Shown here one piece after another: positions 55,079-63,679 of a DNA stretch of 64,000 bases (its first letter is position 1; every line of letters begins with the position of its first letter). The translations under genes and the position numbers were made by a program. The DNA is taken from assembly GCF_003601975.1 (NCBI RefSeq), contig NZ_QZWZ01000014.1:113921-177920 (forward strand), in the 5' to 3' direction. The notes below the pieces were generated by a model. It was not told the DNA's origin. It did not search any database and worked only from the letters and a program-made list of their open reading frames with translations. This stretch comes from Mesorhizobium waimense (GTDB taxonomy: Bacteria; Pseudomonadota; Alphaproteobacteria; Rhizobiales; Rhizobiaceae).

Positions 55079-55089
55079 AGGAGGGGAAG

Positions 55090-55638
55090 ATGAAAGATGC
55101 CGATCCCCAAGGCCCGGTGTCCTTTGTGGCCAACGTCGGCCGCCTGCCGCAAAAGGGGTTGCCTGTGGTGATCGATGCCGACGAACGGCAGCGCGCCGCA
55201 CTCGCCACTGAGCACGAACTGCTTTCGGTCGAACGCTACCGCGCCGAGCTTCTGGTGGCGCCGTGGAAGCGCAATGGCGTCAAGGTCAGCGGCCGTGTCG
55301 AGGCAGACTTGACCCAGGCCTGCATCGTCACCCTCGACCCGGTCGCGGCACATATCGACGAGCCGGTCGAGGCGCTCTTCCTGCCGGAGCAGTCCAAGCT
55401 CGGGCGGCAGGGTTTCGAAGGCGGCGGCGAGATCGTGCTGGATGCCGATGGGCCCGACAGCCCGGAAACTTTTTCCGGCGACACGATCGACGTCGGCGCG
55501 CTTGCCGAGCAGTTTTTCGGCCTGGCGATCGATCCTTATCCGCGCAAGGCGGGAGCATCGGTGGAAGTCGCCGACGATGCCAAGCCCGCTGAAAGCGAAT
55601 TCCAGCAAAAGCTGCGGTCGCTGCTTGGAAAATCCTGA
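55090..55638 (+). CDS. YceD/DUF177 protein
   Basis: 182 residues. The core YRAELLVAPWKRNGVKVSGRVEADLTQACIVTLDPVAAHIDEPVEALFLPE contains the single cysteine of the DUF177 family and the Asp/Glu-rich C-terminal part (DADGPDSPETFSGDTIDVGALAEQFF). In other bacteria YceD proteins affect 23S rRNA or ribosome assembly. The ATG at 55090 stands 5 bp behind a strong AGGAGGGG; a TTG upstream was rejected. The start lies 11 bp after the chaperone's stop. Confidence 0.85.
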   Translation: MKDADPQGPVSFVANVGRLPQKGLPVVIDADERQRAALATEHELLSVERYRAELLVAPWKRNGVKVSGRVEADLTQACIVTLDPVAAHIDEPVEALFLPEQSKLGRQGFEGGGEIVLDADGPDSPETFSGDTIDVGALAEQFFGLAIDPYPRKAGASVEVADDAKPAESEFQQKLRSLLGKS

Positions 55639-55771
55639 AAGCGGAGCCGATATTGGAAAAGTCGGTTGTGCGGCAGCCCAAAACCGCTATTTTCGCCGAA
55701 CCTTCGCGAGCCCCCCGTACCTTGGCAAGCCCCTCAGTCGCAGGCCAGGCAAACCGTGAGATGAATACCGC

Positions 55772-56842
55772 GTGATCAGGATTTCCATCGATGCCATGGG
55801 CGGCGATCACGGACCGAGCGTGGTCATCCCGGCGCTCATGACCGTCGCCATCCGCCGTCCCGACATCCGCTTCATCATTTATGGACGCGAGGAAGCGGTT
55901 CGCCCCGAGCTTTCCAAGTTCCCCAAGCTGGCCGAGATCAGCGAATTCGTCCATTGCGAGATTGCGGTCAGGATGGACGACAAGCCCAGCCAGGCGCTGC
56001 GCCACGGCCGCTGGAAGTCGTCCATGTGGAAGGCGGTCGAGGCGGTCAAATCGGGCACCGCGCAGGCCTGCATCTCGGCCGGCAACACTGGCGCGCTGAT
56101 GGCGATGTCGAAATTCTGCCTGCGTACCATGGCGACCATCGATCGCCCGGCGATCGCGGCCCTTTGGCCGAATACGCGCGGCGAAAGCGTGGTGCTGGAC
56201 GTCGGCGCCACAATCGGCGCCGATGCGCACCAGCTCATCGATTTCGCCATTCTGGGCACCGGCATGGCGCGCTCGGTTTTCGGCATCGAACGGCCTACCG
56301 TCGGCCTGCTCAATGTCGGCGTTGAGGAGATCAAGGGCCAGGAAGAGGTCAAGGAGGCCGGCCGCATGCTGCGCGAGGCCAACATGGCCTCGATGAACTA
56401 TCGCGGCTTCGTCGAGGGCGATGACATCGGCAAGGGCACGGTCGACGTGGTCGTCACCGAGGGCTTCGCCGGCAACATTGCGCTCAAGACGGCGGAAGGC
56501 ACCGCCAGGCAGATCGGCGGCTATCTGCGCGCCGCCATGAGCCGCACGCTGATGGCCAGGATCGGCTATGTCTTCGCCAAGGGCGCTTTTGACCGGCTGC
56601 GCGAAAAGATGGATGTTGGCCGTTCCAATGGCGGCGTCTTCCTGGGCCTCAACGGCATCGTGGTGAAAAGCCATGGCGGCGCCGATTCGGACGGCTTTGC
56701 GGCGGCGATCGAGCTCGGCTACGACATGGTGCGCAACAATCTGCTTGACCGCATCGAGGCCGATCTCGATCTGTTCCATGCGCGCAATCCGCATGCCCAG
56801 GCAAACAGGAAATCCGACGTCGTCGTCGACGCAAAGGAATAG
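55772..56842 (+). CDS. plsX: phosphate acyltransferase PlsX
   Basis: Makes acyl-phosphate from acyl-ACP for phospholipid synthesis. 356 residues from a GTG at 55772; the start IRISIDAMGGDHGPSVVIPA is the family signature, with ISAGNTGALMAMSKF and GVEEIKGQEEVKEA later. It lies ahead of fabH (10-bp gap), as in most alphaproteobacteria. Confidence 0.96.
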   Translation: MIRISIDAMGGDHGPSVVIPALMTVAIRRPDIRFIIYGREEAVRPELSKFPKLAEISEFVHCEIAVRMDDKPSQALRHGRWKSSMWKAVEAVKSGTAQACISAGNTGALMAMSKFCLRTMATIDRPAIAALWPNTRGESVVLDVGATIGADAHQLIDFAILGTGMARSVFGIERPTVGLLNVGVEEIKGQEEVKEAGRMLREANMASMNYRGFVEGDDIGKGTVDVVVTEGFAGNIALKTAEGTARQIGGYLRAAMSRTLMARIGYVFAKGAFDRLREKMDVGRSNGGVFLGLNGIVVKSHGGADSDGFAAAIELGYDMVRNNLLDRIEADLDLFHARNPHAQANRKSDVVVDAKE

Positions 56843-56851
56843 GAAAGAGCT

Positions 56852-57823
56852 TTGATCAGATCAGTCGTGCGCGGCTCGGGCGCCGCGCTGCCCCGCCGCA
56901 TCATGAAGAATGCCGATTTCGAAGGCATGGTCGAGACCTCCGACGAGTGGATCGTCCAGCGCACCGGCATCCGGCAGCGCCATGTCGCGGCCGACGACGA
57001 GACGACGGCCTCACTTGGCGAGGCGGCGGCGCGCGCAGCCCTCGACAGCGCCGGGCTGACGCCGGCCGACATCGACCTCATCGTGCTGGCCACCTCGACG
57101 CCCAACAACACCTTTCCGGCCACCGCCGTCGAGATCCAGAACCGGCTCGGCATGCATCACGGCTTTGCCTTCGATATGCAGGCCGTGTGCTCCGGTTTCG
57201 TCTATGCGGTGGCGACCGCCGACCTCTACATCCGCGGCGGCCTGGCAAAGCGCGTCCTGGTGATCGGCTCGGAGACCTTCTCGCGCATCCTCGACTGGAG
57301 CGACCGCTCGACCTGCGTGCTCTTCGGTGACGGCGCCGGCGCGCTGGTCCTCGAAGCGGGCGAGGGGGCTGGCGGCGTCGCCGACCGCGGCGTGCTGGCG
57401 GCCAGCCTGCGTTCCGACGGCGTCCACAAGGACAAGCTTTTCGTCGACGGCGGCCCCTCGACCACCGGGACGGTCGGGCATCTCAGGATGGAAGGCCGCG
57501 AAGTGTTCAAGCACGCCGTCGGCATGATCACCGATGTCATCGAGGCGACCTTCGCGCAGGCCGGCATCACCGCCGACGATCTCGACTGGTTCGTGCCGCA
57601 TCAGGCCAATAAACGGATTATTGACGCTTCCGCCAAGAAGCTTGGGATTGCCGAGCAAAAGGTGGTGGTAACGGTCGATTTGCACGGTAACACCTCGGCT
57701 GCCTCCGTACCGCTGGCGCTCTCGGTGGCCGTCGCCGACGGCCGCATCAAGAAGGGTGACCTGGTGCTGCTCGAGGCGATGGGTGGGGGCTTCACCTGGG
57801 GCGCGGTTTTGGTTCGCTGGTAA
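56852..57823 (+). CDS. fabH: 3-oxoacyl-ACP synthase III
   Basis: Starts fatty-acid chains from acetyl-CoA. 323 residues from a TTG with AGGAAAG at the right distance; the catalytic Cys is in DMQAVCSGFVYA (about residue 112), His in VPHQANKRI and Asn in LHGNTSAASVP. Size and order in the plsX-fabH-ihfA block are typical. Confidence 0.96.
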   Translation: MIRSVVRGSGAALPRRIMKNADFEGMVETSDEWIVQRTGIRQRHVAADDETTASLGEAAARAALDSAGLTPADIDLIVLATSTPNNTFPATAVEIQNRLGMHHGFAFDMQAVCSGFVYAVATADLYIRGGLAKRVLVIGSETFSRILDWSDRSTCVLFGDGAGALVLEAGEGAGGVADRGVLAASLRSDGVHKDKLFVDGGPSTTGTVGHLRMEGREVFKHAVGMITDVIEATFAQAGITADDLDWFVPHQANKRIIDASAKKLGIAEQKVVVTVDLHGNTSAASVPLALSVAVADGRIKKGDLVLLEAMGGGFTWGAVLVRW

Positions 57824-57925
57824 GTGCCGAACGTACGGGTTCGGTCCTTGACCTTGCCGGATCAATTACTTAGGCTCTGCCGCTGCTTGTATCGATTTAT
57901 GTTTTTGAGCTGATGGGACGGTCGC

Positions 57926-58249
57926 ATGGGGGGAAAGACACTGACGCGCGCCGACCTTGCCGAAGCCGTTTATCGCAAGGTTGGCTTGTCGAGAACTGAA
58001 TCGGCCGAACTCGTCGAAGCGGTCCTGGACGAGATCTGCGAAGCCATCGTTCGTGGCGAGACGGTCAAGCTGTCGTCTTTCGCCACTTTCCATGTTCGTT
58101 CCAAGAACGAGCGCATCGGCCGCAATCCCAAGACTGGCGAGGAAGTGCCGATCCTGCCGCGCCGGGTGATGACCTTCAAGTCGTCGAATGTGCTGAAGAG
58201 CCGTATCCTTCGCTCGCACCAGAACAGCAAGGCCAAGGGCGGCAAATAG
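57926..58249 (+). CDS. ihfA: integration host factor subunit alpha
   Basis: 107 residues. IHF/HU fold with TLTRADLAEAVYRKVGLSRTESAELVEAVLDEI, then VKLSSFATFHVRSKNERIGRNPKTGEEVPILPRRVMTFKSS, including the Pro-bearing arm that bends DNA. The position between fabH and a MerR-type gene is conserved in the group. Confidence 0.96.
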   Translation: MGGKTLTRADLAEAVYRKVGLSRTESAELVEAVLDEICEAIVRGETVKLSSFATFHVRSKNERIGRNPKTGEEVPILPRRVMTFKSSNVLKSRILRSHQNSKAKGGK

Positions 58250-58257
58250 CCGGCTAC

Positions 58258-58303
58258 AGCAATTCCAGGAAAAGTGTGAAGCGGTTTTCCGCCCGGAATT
58301 GCG
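58258..58303. repeat. rhizobial extragenic palindrome
   Basis: A 46-bp unit framed by GCAATTCC and GGAATTGC, with a GAAAAGTGTGAAGCGGTTTTCCGCC core, lies 9 bp after the ihfA stop. I recognise it as a repeat widely scattered in Mesorhizobium. No gene is encoded. Confidence 0.7.
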
Positions 58304-58446
58304 TAAAAACAAGGACATAGAAAGCTTCGGTTGAAAACGGCGGCCGATTTTGACGCCGGGCTTGAATGTTGTTTCATAAACCGCTGAAATAATACCCGAT
58401 TCGGCACAACAGGCCCAATCGCCGTCCAGCGTGGAGGATTTCGCCC

Positions 58447-58989
58447 ATGGACAAGAGCCCCGATGCATTCCGTACCATCAGCGAGGTCGCGGAGGATCTC
58501 GATCTGCCGCAGCATGTGCTGCGCTTCTGGGAAACGCGCTTCAACCAGATCAAGCCGATGAAGCGTGGCGGCGGCCGCCGTTACTACCGGCCGCAGGATG
58601 TCGAACTGATCAAGGGCATCCGCCACATGCTCTACGACCAGGGCTATACGATCAAGGGCGTGCAGAAGCTGCTGCGCGAGAACGGCAACCATTTCCTGGT
58701 CGCCATCGGCAATGGCGACATGGCAGCGGTCGAGGCGATCGCGCAGCGCCGTCAGGCCGATCAGGTGCCGCTGACGCCGGCGGCCCAGCCGCGTGGCGCG
58801 GACGACGAGATGCTGGTCGGCCAGCCCAAGGTGAAGCCGAGCCGCCGCTTTTTCGGCATGGGCAAGAGCGACGACGAGGGACCGGTGCAGCCGGGCTCGT
58901 CGAAACTATCGCGCGATAACCGCGCCTTGCTGCAGGAGGCGCTGTTCGACCTTCTGGAATGCAAGCGCCTGCTCGACCAGGTGCGCTAA
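58447..58989 (+). CDS. MerR family transcriptional regulator
   Basis: 180 residues. The HTH is RTISEVAEDLDLPQHVLRFWETRFNQIKPMKRGGGRRYYRPQDV (about residues 9-52), and IRHMLYDQGYTIKGVQKLL follows, the usual dimer-helix entrance. The C-terminal part is unstructured and charged, then a helix near SRDNRALLQEALFDLLECKRLL. The gene is conserved after ihfA in Rhizobiales. The ligand is unknown; no metal-binding Cys pattern is seen. Confidence 0.92.
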   Translation: MDKSPDAFRTISEVAEDLDLPQHVLRFWETRFNQIKPMKRGGGRRYYRPQDVELIKGIRHMLYDQGYTIKGVQKLLRENGNHFLVAIGNGDMAAVEAIAQRRQADQVPLTPAAQPRGADDEMLVGQPKVKPSRRFFGMGKSDDEGPVQPGSSKLSRDNRALLQEALFDLLECKRLLDQVR

Positions 58990-59086
58990 ACCTCGTCCGC
59001 CGCCACGGGACATCCCGCCGGCAAAACCGGAACCGCTTCTGCGGCCATGCGTTTGGCCTTCTCTGAAAAAAGAAGGACAGACAATC

Positions 59087-59389
59087 ATGGCATCGCTTTC
59101 GACCCTCTCCGATCTTGACCTCGAAAAGCAGGTCGCGACCCTTTCCAGGGAACTCGCGGCCTTGCGGAAAGCCGTAGCCAAACGAGGTGGCGCTTACTAC
59201 GAGGACGGTCGCGACGCTGCTTCCGACTACTATTCCGAACTGGCCGGGCGCCTCACGGATGCGCTGCCCGCGATCAGGAACAAGGGCAGGGCGATTGAAA
59301 GGACGGCGCGCGACCATCCGGCGACCGCGGCCGCGGTGGGGCTGGTTGTCGTCGGGCTCATCGCCAGCCTCGTCCTCAGCAGACGCTGA
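59087..59389 (+). CDS. DUF883/ElaB-YqjD-like membrane-anchored protein
   Basis: 100 residues: a helical coiled part (STLSDLDLEKQVATLSRELAALRKAVAKRGG, DAASDYYSELAGRLTDAL) and a C-terminal membrane segment (PATAAAVGLVVVGLIASLVLSRR) ending in RR, the layout of the ElaB/YqjD family, which associates with ribosomes or the membrane in stress. The link is by layout only. A strong terminator follows. Confidence 0.8.
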   Translation: MASLSTLSDLDLEKQVATLSRELAALRKAVAKRGGAYYEDGRDAASDYYSELAGRLTDALPAIRNKGRAIERTARDHPATAAAVGLVVVGLIASLVLSRR

Positions 59390-59408
59390 ACCCCGAAGCT
59401 ACAGACAA

Positions 59409-59445
59409 GAAAATGGCGGCCGTCGCGCGGACGGCCGCCATTTTC
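59409..59445. terminator. bidirectional terminator
   Basis: GAAAATGGCGGCCGTC-GCGCG-GACGGCCGCCATTTTC: a 16-bp perfect inverted repeat between convergent genes. Confidence 0.92.
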
Positions 59446-59460
59446 TTCGACCACAGGCGA

Positions 59461-59736
59461 TCAGTTGGCGAGCTTGAGCCGGGTCTTCGGGTCGATCTTC
59501 ATGACCTGGCTGCACTTGCCGTAAACGGTGCCGTTCTTGTCGGTCGCATCAGTGTAGGTGCCCTTGCAGTCGATCTGCAGCACCAGACAGGAGCCGGAGC
59601 CCTTGCAGACAGCGCCGCCGTCGCCGGTGGGGTGCGTGCCGGCGAAAGCCGAGCTCGGAACCGAAACCGAGCCGAAGGCCGAGACGGCGATGGCAGCAGC
59701 GAGCGAGATGCGCTTGAAGTTGGTGAAGTTGGTCAT
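59461..59736 (-). CDS. small secreted cysteine-bearing protein
   Basis: 91 residues with a signal peptide (RISLAAAIAVSAFGSVSVPSSAFA, cut before GTHPTG). The mature part has four cysteines (AVCKG, GSCLV, IDCKGTY, GKCSQV), consistent with two disulfides. AAGGAA precedes the ATG. No family was recognised; it is probably a periplasmic protein. Confidence 0.78.
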   Translation of the reverse strand: MTNFTNFKRISLAAAIAVSAFGSVSVPSSAFAGTHPTGDGGAVCKGSGSCLVLQIDCKGTYTDATDKNGTVYGKCSQVMKIDPKTRLKLAN

Positions 59737-60396
59737 TTGAGCATTTCCTTCTCTTTGAGTTGAGGATCGCCGTCATGGCGTCCTTCTGGTTTGGGGATCG
59801 CCTTCTTGGCGTCCATGCCGGTTTAGTGCGGCCCAGAGAGGAAAGGTTCATGCCTCGGTTCAGATTTTTTTTGTCGCGCGGCGCCAGCGATCGTCTGTCC
59901 GGTTCGAGGGCATCGCGGACGGGTGACGCCGGTCAGCGATTGCCAGCGTCGACCACCTATCTGGCGTACGAAACGTCGCCAGCGAGCAGTCAGGCCGCGG
60001 GATCTCGGCAGGATCGCGCCCGGCCCACAGCGTTTCGGGAATCGGCAGGCCTTGGACGCGAGCTTGTCGGTCGGCGGCGCAAAGAATGGATGGTCGACGA
60101 TTTTTCGCCAGCGCATCCGCTCGTGATGGAAACGGGATTGGCAGATAGCCGAGCCGCATGGCGAAGCGGGCGACAAGGGCCGGGTGACGAAGCGTGAGCA
60201 GCAGCCGGGCAGCGGCCAGGACGAAGCGGTGTCTTGCCGCGAAATCGGCGCTGGTCTTTATCAAGAAAACCCAAGAAGCCTGGCAAACCCAGGAATTGGG
60301 TTCGTCCCTCATCCCGCGAGGTGCAGGGCCCCGTCAGGAAAACCGCCCTTGGCCAAAAACCAAAGTCGGCCTTCCTGTCGGGGTAAGCCGGTATGC
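59737..60396. other. 660-bp region without an intact gene
   Basis: No intact gene is supported. It contains the decayed ATP-grasp gene piece on the minus strand described separately at 59897-60312, and the leader of the small secreted-protein gene. Open frames on the plus strand look like chance frames. Confidence 0.5.
59897..60312 (-). pseudogene. decayed TupA-like ATP-grasp glycosyltransferase, N-terminal part
   Basis: Read on the minus strand from 60312, one frame gives FAARHRFVLAAARLLLTLRH and PALVARFAMRLGYLP; a shifted frame gives ERMRWRKIVDHPFFAPPTDK, and the first frame then gives VQGLPIPETLWAGRDPAEIP. In intact TupA-like ATP-grasp proteins these pieces follow one another in exactly this order (arginine-rich start, RLGYLP, E-x-M-x-W-R-K-I-x-D-H, DKL, LPxPxTLW). 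At least two frame changes and lack of the C-terminal two thirds mark it as a pseudogene. Confidence 0.6.
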
Positions 60397-60591
60397 TTAG
60401 GCCTTCTTCGCTTCCACCTTCTTGTGGTCGTGGTGATGATGGTGGTGACGGTGGTGATGATGCTTGCGATGATGATGGCGGTGATGCTTGTGATGCACCG
60501 GAGCAGCATCAGCGCTGGTCGCGCCGAGGAGCGGCATCGAGACAGCGAGGGCAAAAGCCAGCCCAAGGGCGGAGAGGAGGGACTTCTTCAT
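60397..60591 (-). CDS. secreted histidine-rich peptide
   Basis: 64 residues with a signal peptide (MKKSLLSALGLAFALAVSMPLLGATSADA). The mature part is HHKHHRHHHRKHHHHRHHHH-type with about 18 His in 27 residues, then KKVEAKKA. Such stretches bind Ni, Zn or Cu ions. AAGGAAAC precedes the ATG. A pure metal-binding role is inferred. Its repetitive codons make misassembly a mild concern. Confidence 0.75.
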   Translation of the reverse strand: MKKSLLSALGLAFALAVSMPLLGATSADAAPVHHKHHRHHHRKHHHHRHHHHHHDHKKVEAKKA

Positions 60592-60763
60592 GGCATTGTT
60601 TCCTTTTGTGCGGGCCGCAATCTGGAGATCACCGGACCATATCGATGACTCGAGCGCCGCGATCGGGACTATCGTCCTGGATTTTTTCGACAATTTTTCC
60701 CGACTGTAGAATTTTGTTTCCGGATTGTGTCTGAAGCCCTGGTCGCCTCTCACGGGAGCCGCC

Positions 60764-61372
60764 TCACATCGGCGGAACGACGCCATGGTTGCCGACGACG
60801 ACCCTTCGGGAGGTGAGCGTGCCGTCGCTGCCGCGCTCGGTGGTGACGAATACCGCCGCACCGGGCGTCAGGTCCGCCGGCGTGGCGGCCGCAAAGGTCA
60901 CGATCGGCGTCGACTGCGGAATCGCGATCTGCTTCTTCTGGCCATTGTCATAGGTCAGCGTCACCGTCCGGCCATCGATATCGGTCACGTCTGCGACCGT
61001 GCCGTTGGTCATCCGGCTGTTGGGTTGCAGGTCCCATGGCCGGTCGCCTTCTCCAGTGCCTTTCAAGGCAGCCGGGAAGATCACGACTTCCAGCGCGCCG
61101 CTGCCGCCATCGGCCTTCGAGACGGACGCAATGCCAAGGAAATCGCCCTGCTTGATGTCGGCGGCCGATGCCTTGGCGACGCCGGAGATTTTCCACCCCT
61201 GCGCCAACGCTATGGCATCCGTCTTGCCCGCCTGGTCTTTCACCGTCAGCGTCGATCCGGCAAGGCCGACGACCGTGCCGCGCACGCGCATCATGTCTGC
61301 CGCCTGAGCCTCTGCTGCAGCGGCAAAGCCTGGAATCGTGCCGAGCACGATCGCGAGTATCTTCAAGTTCAT
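60764..61372 (-). CDS. secreted protein with DUF5666-like repeats
   Basis: 202 residues with a signal peptide (MNLKILAIVLGTIPGFAAAAEAQA). The mature part shows two OB-like repeats: RVRGTVVGLAGSTLTVKDQAGKTDAIALAQGWKISG and NGTVADVTDIDGRTVTLTYDNGQKKQIAIPQSTPIVTF, as in DUF5666-type proteins. No cofactor motif is visible. The ATG ending at 61372 was chosen by the signal peptide. Confidence 0.8.
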   Translation of the reverse strand: MNLKILAIVLGTIPGFAAAAEAQAADMMRVRGTVVGLAGSTLTVKDQAGKTDAIALAQGWKISGVAKASAADIKQGDFLGIASVSKADGGSGALEVVIFPAALKGTGEGDRPWDLQPNSRMTNGTVADVTDIDGRTVTLTYDNGQKKQIAIPQSTPIVTFAAATPADLTPGAAVFVTTERGSDGTLTSRRVVVGNHGVVPPM

Positions 61373-61679
61373 GGGGTATGATCCTTCTGGAAAATGGCTG
61401 GCCCGACCTGTCCATGCCAGCGACATCTGCGTAACGAACGCGGGTTCGAAAACGTCGATCAACTCGGCGTTGGATTCTTCAAAAGAACTTGATTGGAGAG
61501 CGCGACGGGTGAGGTGGGGCATTTGCGCGGTTTCCGCTCCGGCAAGCCATTCCCCGGCGGCAATTCACGTTGCCGTGACGCTTGTTTTGGCGCTTGGCAA
61601 ATCGCCCGCGAGCGGGCATTCTCCCGCTCGTCTCAGGCAACCATCATTTGATCAGACCTTTCAGCCCACGGAGTTGCCA
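61373..61679. other. 307-bp intergenic region with a hairpin
   Basis: No gene is supported. An 8-bp perfect stem, CGAGCGGG-CATTCT-CCCGCTCG at 61609-61630, lies about 50 bp before the HTH gene. The divergent promoters of the two flanking genes must be here. Confidence 0.5.
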
Positions 61680-61943
61680 ATGCCCGCTACTGCAACACGC
61701 GAAGTTCCGTCCGAATTGATTGCCACGTCCGGCTACAGCGCCCTCAAGGCCGTCCGCGAAACCAGGGGATACAGCGTCGAAGAACTGTCCCTGACATGCG
61801 GCCTCTCGGTCCATGAGATTGCCGACATTGAAAACGGCAAGGACGCCGATCCGTCGAAGCTCAGACGAATAGCCTTGGCGCTGCAGGTGCCAGAAGGCGT
61901 TTTGATGGATATGCCAACGGCAGAAAGTCAGTCCATGCAATAG
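61680..61943 (+). CDS. XRE-type HTH domain protein
   Basis: 87 residues. The helix-turn-helix is LKAVRETRGYSVEELSLTCGLSVHEIADIENGKDADPSKLRRIALALQVPEGVL (about residues 21-75), the Cro/C1 fold. There is no extra domain, so it may be a small repressor or an adaptor. GGAG precedes the ATG at 61680 by 7 bp. A terminator follows at 61966-61997. Confidence 0.88.
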   Translation: MPATATREVPSELIATSGYSALKAVRETRGYSVEELSLTCGLSVHEIADIENGKDADPSKLRRIALALQVPEGVLMDMPTAESQSMQ

Positions 61944-61965
61944 TCGACCCTGGGTCCGCCCAACG

Positions 61966-61997
61966 AGCCCGCCATGGTTTGCCCTGGCGGGCTTTTT
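61966..61997 (+). terminator. terminator after the HTH gene
   Basis: AGCCCGCCA-loop-TGGCGGGCTTTTT: a 9-bp stem followed by five T residues, 22 bp after the stop. Confidence 0.88.
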
Positions 61998-62181
61998 AGT
62001 CCCATCCAGGCGGGTTGCTGGCGCTTGCGAATAGCGGCCACCCCATGCGCGTATCCGAACAAGATTCGCCAAAAATCGCACCAGCCATCAGAATTCGGTG
62101 CATAACACCTCTCGCCGCCTATTAGTGCTTGCTGATGAACCCATCTCGGCGCAGCGTCGCCCGGGGCTTTCAGAAGGCGAA

Positions 62182-62577
62182 ATGCTGAAGCGGATCGTAA
62201 CTCCCACCACAACCAGTTTGCACCAATTCAACTTTCTTGTTCCTGACGACGTCGTTGACGCTGTGGAGCGATATATCGACTGCGCCGCTCCCGGACGCAT
62301 TGTTTCAACCTATTCCGCAGTTCAGTCGGTGCGAGACAAAGTCCCCGATTGCGAGCTATCAGACGAACAGATTGAACGGTACGCCGTTTTGCGCGCCATA
62401 GACCAGGCACTCGCGGTGCATTTCGACAGGAGAGGAAGCTCGCGGGATCCTTATTCGCCCCTGAGCAGGTCTCACTGGCGACTGGTGCCGAAGTGGAAAA
62501 TCAAGGCGCGGACGCGATTGGCTTGGTTCCATCGGCCCCCATCTCGTCCCAACATCACCAGTTCGCAGCACCTATGA
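62182..62577 (+). CDS. hypothetical protein, tail perhaps altered
   Basis: 131 residues from the ATG at 62182, preceded by AAGG. The first 80 residues (VRDKVPDCELSDEQIERYAVLRAIDQALAVHFD) look like a natural small rhizobial protein of unknown function. The last 45 residues are basic and Pro-rich (RLVPKWKIKARTRLAWFHRPPSRP) and unlike the rest, so a frameshift near 62440 may have extended the frame. An upstream GTG at 62098 is possible but adds unconserved sequence. Confidence 0.55.
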   Translation: MLKRIVTPTTTSLHQFNFLVPDDVVDAVERYIDCAAPGRIVSTYSAVQSVRDKVPDCELSDEQIERYAVLRAIDQALAVHFDRRGSSRDPYSPLSRSHWRLVPKWKIKARTRLAWFHRPPSRPNITSSQHL

Positions 62578-62663
62578 TTACAGCGAATTGAGCGCCTTCG
62601 TGCCGAAAACAGTAAAGGCATCGCAGGGCGCCTTCGATAAAAGCCGGGGATTTCAAGGAAAAA

Positions 62664-62708
62664 TGGTCGGAGTGGCCGGATTCGAACCGACGACCCCTTG
62701 ACCCCCAG
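62664..62708 (-). tRNA. truncated tRNA-Pro(GGG), 3' part only
   Basis: On the minus strand this stretch reads as the anticodon loop CTGGGGG (U33, anticodon GGG), the 3' strand of the anticodon stem TCAAG, variable GGGTC, a T-arm GTCGG-TTCGAAT-CCGGC, the 3' acceptor strand CACTCCG, discriminator A and CCA. The 5' half is missing: beyond 62708 neither CTTGA nor a CGGAGTG partner appears. Such a 3' piece is what integrase-mediated insertion leaves at one end of an island. Not a functional tRNA. Confidence 0.8.
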
Positions 62709-63185
62709 AGTTTCTGCTACCGAGGCAACGGAGGCTGCCGCCAGCGGTTTGATAAACGCTGCCCTTCATGTCGAGTCGGTCCCGACCGGCACCGCCTGGG
62801 ATGTGGATCTTTCCATTTCGAACGCAGGAGGCATGACGGATTCCGCCATCGGCCCTTTGCGCATGAAGGGGTTTCGGCAACTCCTTGCGCGGTCAACCAG
62901 GGCCTCACTGGCGGCACCAGTCTCTCGAGGACGATCAACTGCCCGGCCGGTGGCGTCATCGTGGCAGGATGCTACCGTGATAGCGGTTCCGGCATCGACT
63001 GGACCAATGTCGATGAACTTGATGATTTCGCATGGGACAGCGGACAAGGGCCTCAGCGTCGCAGCCAGGGTCTACGCGAGCGCGCAAACGGGCCTGTCGA
63101 TCACTGCCACAAAGCCCGGCGGTGTGGTGCGATCAGCCTGTACATGGTCGTGGCGTCGTTCGCTTCGCTCTAATCGAGGCGCGGC

Positions 63186-63401
63186 ATGCTGGCAAGAACA
63201 CCCCTCACCGTCGGCGTCTATCGACTGCCAACCATGTGGCAGCGCCATAGGATCAAGCGCATCAAACGCAGCGACCGTGACGTTGCAGCCTTGGCGTTCG
63301 GTTGCGGCATGACCGTACGGCAGTTTCGAAAGCTGCCGGCTGACAAGCAGGCACTCGTTCGGCAAGCTTGGCTGGTCCTGATCTCCCCGAGAAACACATA
63401 G
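63186..63401 (+). CDS. possible small protein of unknown function
   Basis: 71 residues with GAGG 7 bp before the ATG. The core RIKRIKRSDRDVAALAFGCGMTVRQFRKLPADKQ resembles a small basic helical protein. No family was recognised. A start at 63234 is also possible. Evidence is limited to the ribosome site and composition. Confidence 0.4.
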   Translation: MLARTPLTVGVYRLPTMWQRHRIKRIKRSDRDVAALAFGCGMTVRQFRKLPADKQALVRQAWLVLISPRNT

Positions 63402-63679
63402 CCCGCCTGCCCCCTGCGGCGCCCAGCGGTCCGGCGGTCGCGGGGGTGGGGTGGGTGCTCGGCCGCCGGGCCTAGCCGACATGAGAGGGGACGTCTGTCG
63501 GCATAATCCATTATACGCGTCTATTTAGTAAAACCAAAGAGCTGGCTTCTCTGCCTCGCAAATTGGATGAGCCTAGCTTGGGGACTGAGCTGACCCGCAC
63601 GATGGGCAAGGGCTGGACTTTCCAATCTCTGATCGGTTCAAAGATGGCGGTCACGGGCGCGCTGCTACAACTCGGCCTG

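Noticed and set aside
62664..62740. A complete tRNA-Pro
   Set aside because: The 5' half does not pair with the anticodon stem or acceptor strand, so only the 3' part is present.
62698..63312. 204-codon plus-strand open frame next to the tRNA fragment
   Set aside because: Overlaps the tRNA piece, has low-complexity Ser/Arg/Ala content and no ribosome site.
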